A stretch of 33,251 nt of DNA from an uncultured delta proteobacterium (lineage in GTDB: Bacteria > Bdellovibrionota_C > UBA2361 > CAIXSY01), in assembly GCA_903922175.1 (NCBI GenBank), contig CAIXSY010000281.1, positions 1-33,251 of the forward strand, written 5' to 3'. Shown in pieces: positions 8,095-16,560 of this stretch. How positions within the stretch are numbered: the first letter of the stretch is position 1; each line of letters opens with the position of its first letter. The translations under genes were made by a program, and so were the position numbers. Below the pieces are notes generated by a model. That model had not been told where the DNA came from and made no database searches. It was given only the letters and a program-made list of their open reading frames with translations.

Positions 8095-8116
8095 TAGCGA
8101 GGCTTTACCCTCGCTA
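8095..8116 (-). terminator. Hairpin at the DUF2950 gene end
   Basis: An 8-bp perfect stem (tagcgagg / cctcgcta) overlaps the stop codon of the gene ending at 8114. Downstream on the minus strand only a weak T-rich stretch follows, so termination efficiency is uncertain. The rest of the 241-bp gap to 7873 shows no gene. Confidence 0.4.
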
Positions 8117-9022
8117 CTTGGTACTACCTACCTCACTATCCCGCAGCCGCCGCCAGGGTGCGCCAGGATCGTAGGCCGTTATGGCTGAGGCGATAGCTGC
8201 CGTGTCCTTACCCAAGTCAGCGGTGTAAAGCGCCTCATCCTGCCCGATAAGAAAGCTACGCTTGCCCGTTCCTCCCCACTGAGTTGGCCTGGCGACCAGG
8301 GCGAAACCTCCAGTCATCTTGCCATTAATCATATAGGAACGAGCACCTGCACGCGCCATCGCCCCCTGGGATGTCAAAATTCTATAGAGGTAGCCATGAT
8401 AACTAATCGAACCTGTATAATTGCGCTCGCGCGTAACCCCTTCGAGCTTAGCTTGGTTAACAAGAAAGCCGAGCGGATTTGGCAATTTTTCACTATTTCC
8501 ATCCCAGTACAGCCCATCTTGATACCCCGGTGTGCTGTTAAACCTGGTGGCGAATTCAGCAACGCCGTCACCATTGCGGTCGATTCGAAAATAACTTCGC
8601 TGCGCCGCGACATAGTCTCGGCAGATATGGATAGCGGTAAGCTCGTTGTTCCATACCTGGGGATCAATCTTCAGCGACTTGCGGTCGAAATACCAGCCAT
8701 CATCTCCCATACGCAACGACAGTGGAAAACGTCGCCGCTCAGAACCAAAAAGAAGCACCACCTCCTCTGGCCCCTTGTTCTGAAATGAGTGCCAACTCTC
8801 AATCTCGCGTTTCAGAAACTGTAAGTGCGGCACTTCCAGACGACTCACAAGAACCTGGCCGAACATTGCAGTTAGGGCTTGGCGATCAGCACTGCCCAGG
8901 GTGCTCACCGTGCGTTTTACCGACTCCTCCAACGTGGCAAAAGCGTTGTTCGGCGCAGCCGTTGCATACCTCGGCACTACCAGGCCAAAGAAGACGGCGA
9001 TGACGAAAACCAGATGTCTCAT
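8114..9022 (-). CDS. DUF2950 family secreted protein
   Basis: This is a 302-residue protein with a signal peptide (MRHLVFVIAVFFGLVVP..., cleavage probably after ATAA near residue 23), so it is periplasmic or exported. The mature part has the DUF2950 hallmarks: DGWYFDRKS, a CRDYVAAQRSY segment, the calcium-like loop RNGDGVAEFA, PGYQDGLYWD, SYHGYLYRILTSQG, the GGFALVARP strand and DLGKDTAA near the end. The family's role is unknown. The ATG has GAGGAGTG upstream. It starts 32 bp after the phosphofructokinase stop codon on the same strand and is likely co-transcribed with it; no functional link between the two is known. Confidence 0.9.
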   Translation of the reverse strand: MRHLVFVIAVFFGLVVPRYATAAPNNAFATLEESVKRTVSTLGSADRQALTAMFGQVLVSRLEVPHLQFLKREIESWHSFQNKGPEEVVLLFGSERRRFPLSLRMGDDGWYFDRKSLKIDPQVWNNELTAIHICRDYVAAQRSYFRIDRNGDGVAEFATRFNSTPGYQDGLYWDGNSEKLPNPLGFLVNQAKLEGVTRERNYTGSISYHGYLYRILTSQGAMARAGARSYMINGKMTGGFALVARPTQWGGTGKRSFLIGQDEALYTADLGKDTAAIASAITAYDPGAPWRRLRDSEVGSTK

Positions 9023-9054
9023 ATCACTCCTCGCAAGCCCTCGCTACAAGTCAA

Positions 9055-10347
9055 TCATGCTACTTGGCCGGTGGTTGAGCGCACACTGCGCCACAATCCA
9101 CCGCGCGGATCAATCTTTTTACGTTCTGAGACCGCTAACGAGATCGGCACATGGGTAAATTCCCCCTTCCAGTTACCCACAACCATACTCGTCCGCCCCG
9201 TCATGCCCGCATGCACGGCGTTGTGCCCCAGCAGCACGCAAAAAGCAGCGTCGTGCGCATTCGACGGCAGACTACGGATGGTATAGCTCGGGTCAAGGTA
9301 CTTTAGATTAATCTCCATCTTGATCTGCTTAAAGTATCTCTTGATCTCTTCGCGCAAAAATAATCCAATGTCGGTATGGCGAACGTTGCCCGAAGCATCT
9401 TTCTCACCCTCTCGAACAACCAGCTCCTGCCCTGCTCCCTCCGCGGCAACGATCACCGCATGCCCGCGACGCTCAAGCCGCTGCCGCAGCGATGTTAAAA
9501 AACCATCGAGGGTAAATCGCACTTCCGGAATTAAACAAAAGTTAACGTCGTTGTTGGCTAGCGTCGAGTAGGCGGCGACAAAGCCGGAGTCACGGCCCAT
9601 GAGCTTAACTAAACCGATACCATTTCGTGCTCCCATAGCTTCAGCATTGGCGCCGGTGATAACATGACGCGCCTCAGAGCACGCCGTCTCAAAACCAAAC
9701 GAAGATTGTATATAGGAGATATCGTTATCAATCGTCTTAGGAATACCGATCACGGAGATCTTTAAGCCGCGCCTCTTAACCTCGCCCACAATGGCCGCGG
9801 CCCCGCGCAGCGTACCATCTCCGCCAATCGTAAAAAGGATCCCAACACCCATGCGTTCAAGGGTATCAACTATCTCGGCTGGATCCTGCGGCCCACGCGA
9901 CGATGCCAAAATCGTACCACCGCGCTCGTGAATGCGGCTGACAAATTCGGGCGTTAACTCGAACGGCGAGTGCCCATGCTTAGCTACCAGACCTTCATAC
10001 CCAAAGCGGTAACCGTAGATAGTGCGCACACCGTAGTGATGATATAGGCTCATCACTATGGCGCGAATCACATCGTTGAGCCCCGGACAAATACCACCGC
10101 AGCTAACGATGCCACACTTGAGCTTTGAGGGATCAAAAAATATCTTATCGCGCGGCCCAGCGATCTCCATCTGTGGCGGATCTCGACCTTGGTCGAACTG
10201 TGCCTTTACCTCACGTGGATTGGAAGAGTACAACACTCTGTCATCCTCCTTGACGTACTCCATGCCACTCATCGGTGAGGGAAGGCGCGGCTCTGCTATC
10301 TTCTCAATCGTAAAATCGGGCATAACTGCGCTCGGCGACATCGGCAT
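9055..10347 (-). CDS. pfkA: ATP-dependent 6-phosphofructokinase (plant/trypanosome-type clade)
   Basis: This is a 430-residue enzyme that phosphorylates fructose 6-phosphate at C1 in glycolysis. The extended N-terminus (about 75 residues) precedes the PFK fold. Key motifs are SCGGICPGLNDVIRA, GYRFGYEGL, GGDGT (175-179), PKTIDND (203-209) and LMGRDSGF. Glycine in GGDGT, rather than aspartate in GGDD, is typical of ATP as phosphoryl donor; PPi enzymes normally carry the second Asp. The length and the GICPGLND signature place it in the long clade shared by plants, trypanosomatids, spirochaetes and some proteobacteria, not the 320-residue allosteric E. coli PfkA. The start is ATG 10347 with AAGGAAGG upstream. 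Confidence 0.93.
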   Translation of the reverse strand: MPMSPSAVMPDFTIEKIAEPRLPSPMSGMEYVKEDDRVLYSSNPREVKAQFDQGRDPPQMEIAGPRDKIFFDPSKLKCGIVSCGGICPGLNDVIRAIVMSLYHHYGVRTIYGYRFGYEGLVAKHGHSPFELTPEFVSRIHERGGTILASSRGPQDPAEIVDTLERMGVGILFTIGGDGTLRGAAAIVGEVKRRGLKISVIGIPKTIDNDISYIQSSFGFETACSEARHVITGANAEAMGARNGIGLVKLMGRDSGFVAAYSTLANNDVNFCLIPEVRFTLDGFLTSLRQRLERRGHAVIVAAEGAGQELVVREGEKDASGNVRHTDIGLFLREEIKRYFKQIKMEINLKYLDPSYTIRSLPSNAHDAAFCVLLGHNAVHAGMTGRTSMVVGNWKGEFTHVPISLAVSERKKIDPRGGLWRSVRSTTGQVA

Positions 10348-10509
10348 ATGGTCCTTCCTTTATGAGCTAGCCAAACATATTTAAAATTTGGTAAATCCCA
10401 ATAGCCTCTGATGCGATGCGAGCGTCAGAAACATTTTGGACAATCCTGTCTACTTCGCCCGACCTCGCGCTCGGTACTACGTCGGACAAGCCGGCTTGAC
10501 TCTGTTTAT

Positions 10510-10571
10510 TCGACTCGCTCAGCTCGCTCATGACAGCTTGCCTTAGACTCTGAGCAAGCGCAGTGAGTCGA
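10510..10571. repeat. REP-like imperfect palindrome
   Basis: Bases 10510-10530 and 10551-10571 are inverted repeats with about 17 of 21 matches, followed by gaagggcc. The gagtcgaaggg motif (10565-10575) recurs as its complement at 33177-33187 and in variant form near 6165-6175. It lies in the 505-bp gap between pfkA and the Aas-like gene, which contains no convincing gene. Confidence 0.6.
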
Positions 10572-10582
10572 AGGGCCGGGTG

Positions 10583-10647
10583 TAGAAACTTCTTGCCCAC
10601 TTATTTGTTCGACTGCTTTCGTGCAACAAATGGGCAAGAAGTTTCTA
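10583..10647. repeat. Hairpin with 17-bp perfect inverted repeat
   Basis: Bases 10583-10599 (tagaaacttcttgccca) pair exactly with 10631-10647, and the stem continues with tttgtt/aacaaa (10604-10609 with 10625-10630) after a 4-nt bulge. It directly follows the REP-like palindrome, suggesting a compound repeat unit. There is no U-run on either strand, so it is unlikely to be a simple terminator. Confidence 0.7.
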
Positions 10648-10789
10648 CTAAATTCACATCTGTAGTATCGGTCGGAAACCGGCAAAAGTCGCCTAAAACA
10701 AACAAGCAAAATAATTGACGTAGGTTAACGCAATTACTGAAGAAATTACAACGCTAGGAGCACAAGGCAATGCACAATGGCGTACTCCA

Positions 10790-10831
10790 GGGGGGGGGGA
10801 AGCGATTCCCCCCGTTGACTCCCCTGTCAAC
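10790..10831 (+). promoter_or_regulatory. G10 tract and two hairpins in the leader of the Aas-like gene
   Basis: A run of ten G residues (10790-10799) leads into an 8-bp hairpin (10794-10801 with 10806-10813) closed by a GCGA tetraloop of the stable GNRA type. A second 6-bp hairpin gttgac/gtcaac (10814-10819 with 10826-10831) follows. They end 21 bp before the ATG at 10853, which has no clear Shine-Dalgarno sequence. A structural role in expression is inference. Confidence 0.4.
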
Positions 10832-10852
10832 CTGCGCTCTCCTATACCGCGT

Positions 10853-13039
10853 ATGCTTACCATATTACGAATTCTTAACTGGGTTGTTGTGCACGTCCTC
10901 TACCGTCTTACCGTGGTAGGGGGCGCGAATGTTCCCAGCCGCGGGGGCGCGCTTCTGGTGGCTAACCATGTGGCCTTCAGCGATCCCTCAATCCTTTTAA
11001 GCTGCTTCAAGCGTCTCGTACGCTTTCTGATCTACCGCCCCTATTACGAGATGGCGATTATCCACCAAATAGTGCGCCGCTTTAAGGTCATCCCTGTCTC
11101 AGAAGATGATGGCCCAAAAGAGCTCCTGCGAAACCTCAACAGCGCCCGCGAGGCGATTAATAACGGGGAGCTCGTCGGCATCTTCGCCGAGGGCCAGCTA
11201 ACTCGAATCGGCAACCTCCTGCCATTCAACAAGGGACTCGAGCGCATTATGAAGGGAGTCACCGCTCCGATTATCCCCATACACCTCGATGCCATCTGGG
11301 GAAGCTTTTTTAGCCATCGTCACGGCAAGCCGATGCGCAAACTGCCACGGCGCATCCCCTACCCCGTCACCGTGACCATCGGCGACCCGATGCCCGGCTC
11401 ATCCAAGGCGTACGAAGTGCGCGCCGCGATTCAAGATCTTTCAGCCGAGGCTTTTCGCCATCGCACCGACGAACAAAGCGTGCTGCACCGCGCGTTTATT
11501 CGCAGCGCTCGACGCTCTCCTTTTAGAAGCTGCGTCTCAGATTCAAGCGGTGCAAGACTTACCTATCTATCGCTTCTGGCCAGCTCACTAGCTACAAGCA
11601 GCCTACTAAGATCACGCCTCAGACCCGGTGCGATGGTGGGCATTATGCTGCCACCCTCGGTCGGCGCCGTGATCGCTAACCTGGCCGTGATGTTGCGCGG
11701 CTGCGTGCCCGTAAACCTAAACTATACCGCCGCAGCTGAGGCTCAAGCCTCGGCGATGCAACAATGCAACATCGCCCTAACGATCACCTCCAAAGCCTTC
11801 CTTGAGAAGATGGAGCTTTCACCCACAGGCGATCTTCTCCTGTTCGAAGAGATACGCAAAGATCTCAAGCCCTGGCGAGTCAAGCTTTTTGCCCTGCTCT
11901 CCCTACTCCTTCCTGCGCGTCTCATCGAGGCGCTCTGGGTCCCTGGGCACGCATCTGCCGACGACCTTGCCACCGTCATATTCTCTAGTGGCAGCACCGC
12001 CCAGCCAAAGGGCGTGATGCTCACACATCGTAATATATCTTCCAATGTTCTCGGCATTTCGGATGTCTTCCAAATCGAGTCAAGCGACTGTGTGGCCGGC
12101 GTGTTACCGTTCTTTCACTCCTTCGGATTTACCGCTACGCTTTGGCTGCCGCTCCTCAATCGTATTCGCGCTGCCTACCACCCCAATCCACTTGATGCCG
12201 CCACCATCGGTGAGCTCGTCCAACGCGAGCATTGCAGCATCCTCATGGCCACGCCATCATTTTTGATGGGCTACATCCGCAAATGCACGACGGAGCAGTT
12301 TAAAACCTTGCGCCACGTCATGGTTGGCGCCGAGAAGCTTAAAGATCGCATCGCCGACGCCTTCAAGGAGCGCTTCGGCATAATTCCGATGGAAGGCTAC
12401 GGTTGCACCGAATTATCCCCCGTTGCCATGGTTAATGTGCATAGCTTCGAAGATACCGAGGTCAAACAGATCGGCCACAAGCCAGGTTCAGTAGGTCATC
12501 CGATCCCAGGAGTTTCCGTACGCATCGTCGATCCCGAAACGTTTGCCGTGCTCCCTCCAGGCCAAGATGGCTTACTTCTCGTCAAGGGCCCCAACGTAAT
12601 GCGCGGCTACCTTAATAACCCCGAAAAAAGTGCCGAGGTGCTGCGTGATGGCTGGTATGTAACGGGTGACGTGGCACACATGGACGAGGAGGGCTTTATC
12701 ACCATCACCGATCGCCTATCGCGTTTTAGCAAGATCGCCGGTGAGATGGTGCCTCACATCAAGATTGAAGAAGAGATTCAAGCCATCCTCGGACGCGTCG
12801 AGCAGGTCTGCGCCGTCACTGCCGTGCCACACGAAAAGAAGGGCGAACAACTCGTCGTCCTTCACACACTCGAACTCGACCCCGCCGCGCTCACCAAGGC
12901 GCTCGGCGAGCGCGGACTACCCAACCTGTGGATCCCGAAACAGGAGAGCTTCATAAAAGTCGAGGCGTTGCCGATGCTCGGCAGCGGCAAGCTCGATCTA
13001 AAAGAGATTAAGCAGATGGCCAAGAAGGCGATGGCGTAG
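10853..13039 (+). CDS. aas: Bifunctional lysophospholipid acyltransferase / acyl-ACP synthetase (Aas-like)
   Basis: This is a 728-residue fusion close in length and layout to E. coli Aas, which reacylates lysophosphatidylethanolamine at the inner membrane. The N-terminal PlsC-type domain (about 1-200) has the NHxxxxD motif NHVAFSD (38-44) and FAEGQLTR. The C-terminal AMP-forming synthetase domain (about 215-728) has SSGSTAQPKGVMLTH, EGYGCTELSP, GWYVTGDVAHMDEEGF and a C-terminal GSGKLDLKE with the catalytic Lys. The first about 20 residues are hydrophobic, fitting membrane association. No lysophospholipid transporter (LplT) gene adjoins it. It converges on the his operon: only 6 bp separate its stop from the hisB stop, with no terminator in between. 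Confidence 0.93.
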   Translation: MLTILRILNWVVVHVLYRLTVVGGANVPSRGGALLVANHVAFSDPSILLSCFKRLVRFLIYRPYYEMAIIHQIVRRFKVIPVSEDDGPKELLRNLNSAREAINNGELVGIFAEGQLTRIGNLLPFNKGLERIMKGVTAPIIPIHLDAIWGSFFSHRHGKPMRKLPRRIPYPVTVTIGDPMPGSSKAYEVRAAIQDLSAEAFRHRTDEQSVLHRAFIRSARRSPFRSCVSDSSGARLTYLSLLASSLATSSLLRSRLRPGAMVGIMLPPSVGAVIANLAVMLRGCVPVNLNYTAAAEAQASAMQQCNIALTITSKAFLEKMELSPTGDLLLFEEIRKDLKPWRVKLFALLSLLLPARLIEALWVPGHASADDLATVIFSSGSTAQPKGVMLTHRNISSNVLGISDVFQIESSDCVAGVLPFFHSFGFTATLWLPLLNRIRAAYHPNPLDAATIGELVQREHCSILMATPSFLMGYIRKCTTEQFKTLRHVMVGAEKLKDRIADAFKERFGIIPMEGYGCTELSPVAMVNVHSFEDTEVKQIGHKPGSVGHPIPGVSVRIVDPETFAVLPPGQDGLLLVKGPNVMRGYLNNPEKSAEVLRDGWYVTGDVAHMDEEGFITITDRLSRFSKIAGEMVPHIKIEEEIQAILGRVEQVCAVTAVPHEKKGEQLVVLHTLELDPAALTKALGERGLPNLWIPKQESFIKVEALPMLGSGKLDLKEIKQMAKKAMA

Positions 13040-13045
13040 GGGCCG

Positions 13046-14152
13046 TTACAGCACCCCCTTCGTGCTCGGCAAGCCCGTCGAATCGTAATCGCGCTTGAGC
13101 GCCTGGCGCAGAGTACGGGCGAAGCCCTTAAATACAGACTCAAGCACGTGATGGTCGTTACCACCACGTGCTTTAATATTTAATGTACAGCGCAATTGAT
13201 CGACGAGCGATCGAAAGAAGTGTTCGAACATTTCACAAGGCACGTCACCAACACTTTCGCGTCGCAGCTCCACATCCCACACCAGATAGGGGCGGCCGGA
13301 GAGGTCAAGTGCGATCTGTGCCAGTGCCTCGTCCATGGGGAGAAGAGAAGCAAAGCGCTCAACTCCCTGCATATTGTTAAGAGCCTTTCTGATCGCCTCC
13401 CCAAGTGCCAGCGCGGTATCTTCAATCGTGTGGTGCTGATCAACGTGGAGATCTCCCTTGGCAATTACCGTAAGATCAAACCCGGCGTGCCTGCCGATCT
13501 GATCGAGCATGTGATCAAAGAATCCAAGCCCGGTCTGTATATTACTCGTGCCACTGCCATCAATTGAGAGTTTCACCTCAACCGAGGTCTCGCGGGTAGT
13601 TCTCACGACATGAGACCTGCGCTCAAGCGAGCGTAAGAGCTGTAGAATCTCCTGCCATGATGCGCAGGTATACGTGGCCCTGGTATCCAGAGTTGCCTGA
13701 GGAGATGCCACAAGCTGGATCGATTGAGTACCCATGTTTAGCGCCAGTTCGACATCCGTCTGTCGGTCACCTATTACAAAGGAGCCTGGCAAATCGATCC
13801 CCTCTTGACGGTAGTGATCGATAAGCCCCGTGCGCGGTTTCCGGCTGAGTGAATTTTCATGCGGAAAACTGCGGTCGATCAGAACTTCAGAGAACCTAAT
13901 ACCCTCACCGGCTAGAGTTTTTAGCATCAACTCATGCGGTGGGAAGAACACAGCTTCCGGTAGACTCGCTGTCCCGAGGCCATCTTGATTAGTAACCATG
14001 ACGAGTTCATAGGGAAGCTGCTTGACGATAGATGCCAGTGCTGTAATCACCCCAGGGACAAACTCAAGCTTCGTGAATGAGTCGACCTGATAGTTATCCC
14101 TCGGCTCAACAATGATCGTGTTATCACGATCAATAAAAAGAACTTTCTTCAT
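13046..14152 (-). CDS. hisB: Bifunctional histidinol-phosphatase / imidazoleglycerol-phosphate dehydratase
   Basis: This is a 368-residue fusion performing the sixth and eighth steps of histidine synthesis. The N-terminal HAD phosphatase (about 1-165) has IDRDNT with nucleophile Asp8 and Asp10, TNQDG, RKP and GDRQTD. The C-terminal dehydratase (about 180-368) has GFFDHMLDQIGRH (210-222), DQHHTIEDT (238-246) and a second NDHH metal motif, ending in the typical STKGVL. The ATG at 14152 is chosen over an in-frame TTG at 14167 because GGAGG lies 8 nt before it and it overlaps the hisC stop as ATGA, giving translational coupling. The phosphatase domain lacks the Cys cluster of the E. coli zinc loop (LIDRSFPHENSLSRKP here). 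Confidence 0.95.
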   Translation of the reverse strand: MKKVLFIDRDNTIIVEPRDNYQVDSFTKLEFVPGVITALASIVKQLPYELVMVTNQDGLGTASLPEAVFFPPHELMLKTLAGEGIRFSEVLIDRSFPHENSLSRKPRTGLIDHYRQEGIDLPGSFVIGDRQTDVELALNMGTQSIQLVASPQATLDTRATYTCASWQEILQLLRSLERRSHVVRTTRETSVEVKLSIDGSGTSNIQTGLGFFDHMLDQIGRHAGFDLTVIAKGDLHVDQHHTIEDTALALGEAIRKALNNMQGVERFASLLPMDEALAQIALDLSGRPYLVWDVELRRESVGDVPCEMFEHFFRSLVDQLRCTLNIKARGGNDHHVLESVFKGFARTLRQALKRDYDSTGLPSTKGVL

Positions 14153-15192
14153 ACACAGCTCCTCCAACAGCTAAGCAATATATCGTTCTCATCGGGCGTT
14201 CCTACGCTAACTCTAAGGCATCCCGAACAGCCAGTTTGGTTGGATCGGTCACGCACAACAATGCCACGCGCTAAAAGGCACTCATAAATACGTTTTGAAT
14301 CACTGGTGCGTACGAGCAAGAAATTACCCTGACTCGGAAAGACCCTTACCACCGAGGGAAGACCTCCGATCGCCTGCCCAAGCCTTGCGCGCTCTGCCTT
14401 CAACAACTCCACGTTCGTCTTTACTTGCGCAAGTTGCTGCGCACAAGATAAAGCTGAGATAATTTTATCTTGAGCTGGTGTGCCGATGTTGTACGGCGGC
14501 TTTATACGCCGCAGTACCTCAATAATAGATGGGGAAGCAATAACCATCCCAACTCTCAACCCGGCAAATCCCCAGGCCTTCGAAAAGGTTCTCAGAATCA
14601 CGAGGTTTGGACAATTCGCCAGATCGACGAGCAGTGAGGGTGATGAGGCGAAGTCAATGTAGGCCTCGTCTACAACCACCAATCCAGAAAAGTTACGTAC
14701 AATCGACAGTATCTCACTCCTGGGAAAACTATTCCCGCTCGGGTTGTTCGGTGAGCATATGAAGAGGAGTTTATCTCGATTGTCGTTGCGCTGCGCAAGT
14801 TGCTCCCCGTCCAACTCAAAGTCCTCTTTAAGCGGCAGGTCAACAACCCCTACCCCGCTTACCTCGGCCCATACCTTATACATCCCATACGTTGGTGAGC
14901 TTATCAGAATCCGATCCTGCCCTGGCTCTGCAAAAGCGCGGATGAGTAGATCGATCCCCTCATCACTGCCATTTACAAACAAAAGCTGTTTCGGATCGAG
15001 GCCCAACCACGTCGACCCAACTTTGCATAGCTCTCGTTGATTACCATCCGGGTATCGATTAAGCCTATTAGCAAAAGGGCTTTCATTGGCATCAAGATAC
15101 ACCGAGGCCTCGCCGAAAAACTCATCTCGCGCAGAGCTGTAACGTTGTATGCTGCGCAGATGCGGTCGAATCAGCTGTTCAAGATCAAACAT
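14149..15192 (-). CDS. hisC: Histidinol-phosphate aminotransferase
   Basis: This is a 347-residue, PLP-dependent class II aminotransferase converting imidazole-acetol phosphate plus glutamate to histidinol phosphate. Visible signatures are YLDANESPF near the N-terminus, SPNNPSG, VVDEAYIDF, the PLP-lysine motif TFSKAWGFAGLRVG and the C-terminal LRVSVGTPDEN. The start at ATG 15192 (MFDLEQLIRPH) is chosen because it matches the family's usual start and has GTGGAGG 6 nt upstream; an in-frame start 18 nt earlier would overlap hisD further. It overlaps the end of hisD by 8 nt and the hisB start by 4 nt. Confidence 0.95.
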   Translation of the reverse strand: MFDLEQLIRPHLRSIQRYSSARDEFFGEASVYLDANESPFANRLNRYPDGNQRELCKVGSTWLGLDPKQLLFVNGSDEGIDLLIRAFAEPGQDRILISSPTYGMYKVWAEVSGVGVVDLPLKEDFELDGEQLAQRNDNRDKLLFICSPNNPSGNSFPRSEILSIVRNFSGLVVVDEAYIDFASSPSLLVDLANCPNLVILRTFSKAWGFAGLRVGMVIASPSIIEVLRRIKPPYNIGTPAQDKIISALSCAQQLAQVKTNVELLKAERARLGQAIGGLPSVVRVFPSQGNFLLVRTSDSKRIYECLLARGIVVRDRSNQTGCSGCLRVSVGTPDENDILLSCWRSCV

Positions 15193-16516
15193 TGCAACCT
15201 CCACGAACATATTTTGTCATTCTAAGCTCTGCTGCGCGCGCGTGACCTTCAAGCCCCTCAGCCCTGGCAAGTAGCGCAACTGTGGGTGCAAGGCCGTCCA
15301 CTCCCTCCTGAGTAAGGCGTTGGACAGTAATCCACTTCTGAAAGCTAGCAACAGAAACACCTCCCGTCACACGCGCCCACCCTACGGTAGGAAGCACGTG
15401 ATTCGTTCCTGATGCATAGTCACCAAATGACTCTGCGGCAAGTTCTCCCACAAAAACGGAGCCTGCAGAGGTAACCTTCTCCAAACACTGCTGAGCATTA
15501 TTAACGGCAAGAATCAGATGCTCCGGTGCATACTCGTTTGACAGATTGAGTGCTTCATTAAGATCATTAAGAAGAGCAGCACGAGCGCACAAGAGCGATT
15601 TTTCGCAGATTGCCCGACGTGGGAGCAGCTTGGTCTGCCTAGCCAATTCGGCCTGAAGCCCCTCAAAGATCCTTGTACTTGTGGTAAGCAGCACCACCTG
15701 GCTGTCTGGTCCGTGCTCAGCTTGGGCCAAGAGATCCGCCACAATCAGTTCGATTCGAGCCGAATCATCGGCGATTATACAAACCTCGGAAGGCCCGGCT
15801 GGAAGATCAATGCCGACACGGCAAGCTGGGTGTGTTGTCACTATCTGCTTAGCAAGATCAACATAGGAATTACCCGGGCCGAAAATCTTATCGACAGCTC
15901 GAACCGTTTTTGTTCCGAAAGCTAGAGCCGCAATAGCTTGTGCACCACCAATCGGATACACTTCGGTGATGCCGAGTAACGCCGCAGCTGCAAGAACCAC
16001 GCTCGTAACGGGATAATCCCTATTCTGCTGCGGCGGAGTGACTACGACTATCTCTTTAGCCCCCGCCAACAGCGCCGGGACCGCAAGCATTAAGAGTGTC
16101 GAGAATAGAGGCGCTGAGCCGCCAGGAACATAGAGTCCTACCCGTTCAATTGCCCGTAGCAGGCGCGTACAGGTTACCCCCGGCTGCGTTTCAATGTAAC
16201 TCTCATCTTCGGCTTGGGCCTGAAGATACTGTGCCTTGTGAAATGTTTTAATATTTCTTATGGCCAGTTCAATTGCTTTGCGTAACGAAGGTTCAAGCTC
16301 CGCAAGTGCCCGACTTAGCGTCTCTCGAGAAACTGCCTGCAGCGGTAGGTCTACTCCATCAAAACGCCGTGTAAATTCTTGGATTGCAGCATCTCCGCCA
16401 CTGCGTACGGCCTCGACTATCTGCTCTACCCGCTCCCGGACATCAGGCCGCTCTTGGATGGGTCTTATTTTTATCTCGGTCCTTTCTTCGGTAATTGGAT
16501 ATTTATAAAATTTCAT
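15185..16516 (-). CDS. hisD: Histidinol dehydrogenase
   Basis: This is a 443-residue zinc-dependent NAD enzyme for the last two oxidations, histidinol to histidine. Family motifs include GGDAAIQEFTRRFDG, YVPGGSAPLFST, the signature IFGPGNSYVDLAKQ, AGPSEVCIIADDSA, AEHGPDSQ and the catalytic-region NEYAPEHL, with SGTNHVLPT near the C-terminus. Length is normal for the family. The ATG at 16516 has AAAGGAG 5 nt upstream. It follows the hisA-IE fusion gene by 44 bp and overlaps hisC. Confidence 0.97.
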   Translation of the reverse strand: MKFYKYPITEERTEIKIRPIQERPDVRERVEQIVEAVRSGGDAAIQEFTRRFDGVDLPLQAVSRETLSRALAELEPSLRKAIELAIRNIKTFHKAQYLQAQAEDESYIETQPGVTCTRLLRAIERVGLYVPGGSAPLFSTLLMLAVPALLAGAKEIVVVTPPQQNRDYPVTSVVLAAAALLGITEVYPIGGAQAIAALAFGTKTVRAVDKIFGPGNSYVDLAKQIVTTHPACRVGIDLPAGPSEVCIIADDSARIELIVADLLAQAEHGPDSQVVLLTTSTRIFEGLQAELARQTKLLPRRAICEKSLLCARAALLNDLNEALNLSNEYAPEHLILAVNNAQQCLEKVTSAGSVFVGELAAESFGDYASGTNHVLPTVGWARVTGGVSVASFQKWITVQRLTQEGVDGLAPTVALLARAEGLEGHARAAELRMTKYVRGGCNV

Positions 16517-16560
16517 ATTGGCTCCTTTGTGAAGAACTAAGGTAAAACTGTTTGCTATTT

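Noticed and set aside
9055-10347. Pyrophosphate-dependent phosphofructokinase
   Set aside because: The donor-site motif is GGDGT, typical of ATP use, not GGDD; biochemical proof would still be needed.
10367-10600. 77-codon minus-strand ORF upstream of pfkA
   Set aside because: Its first half is translated REP-like repeat; only the last part looks protein-like, so it is not a gene in its present form.
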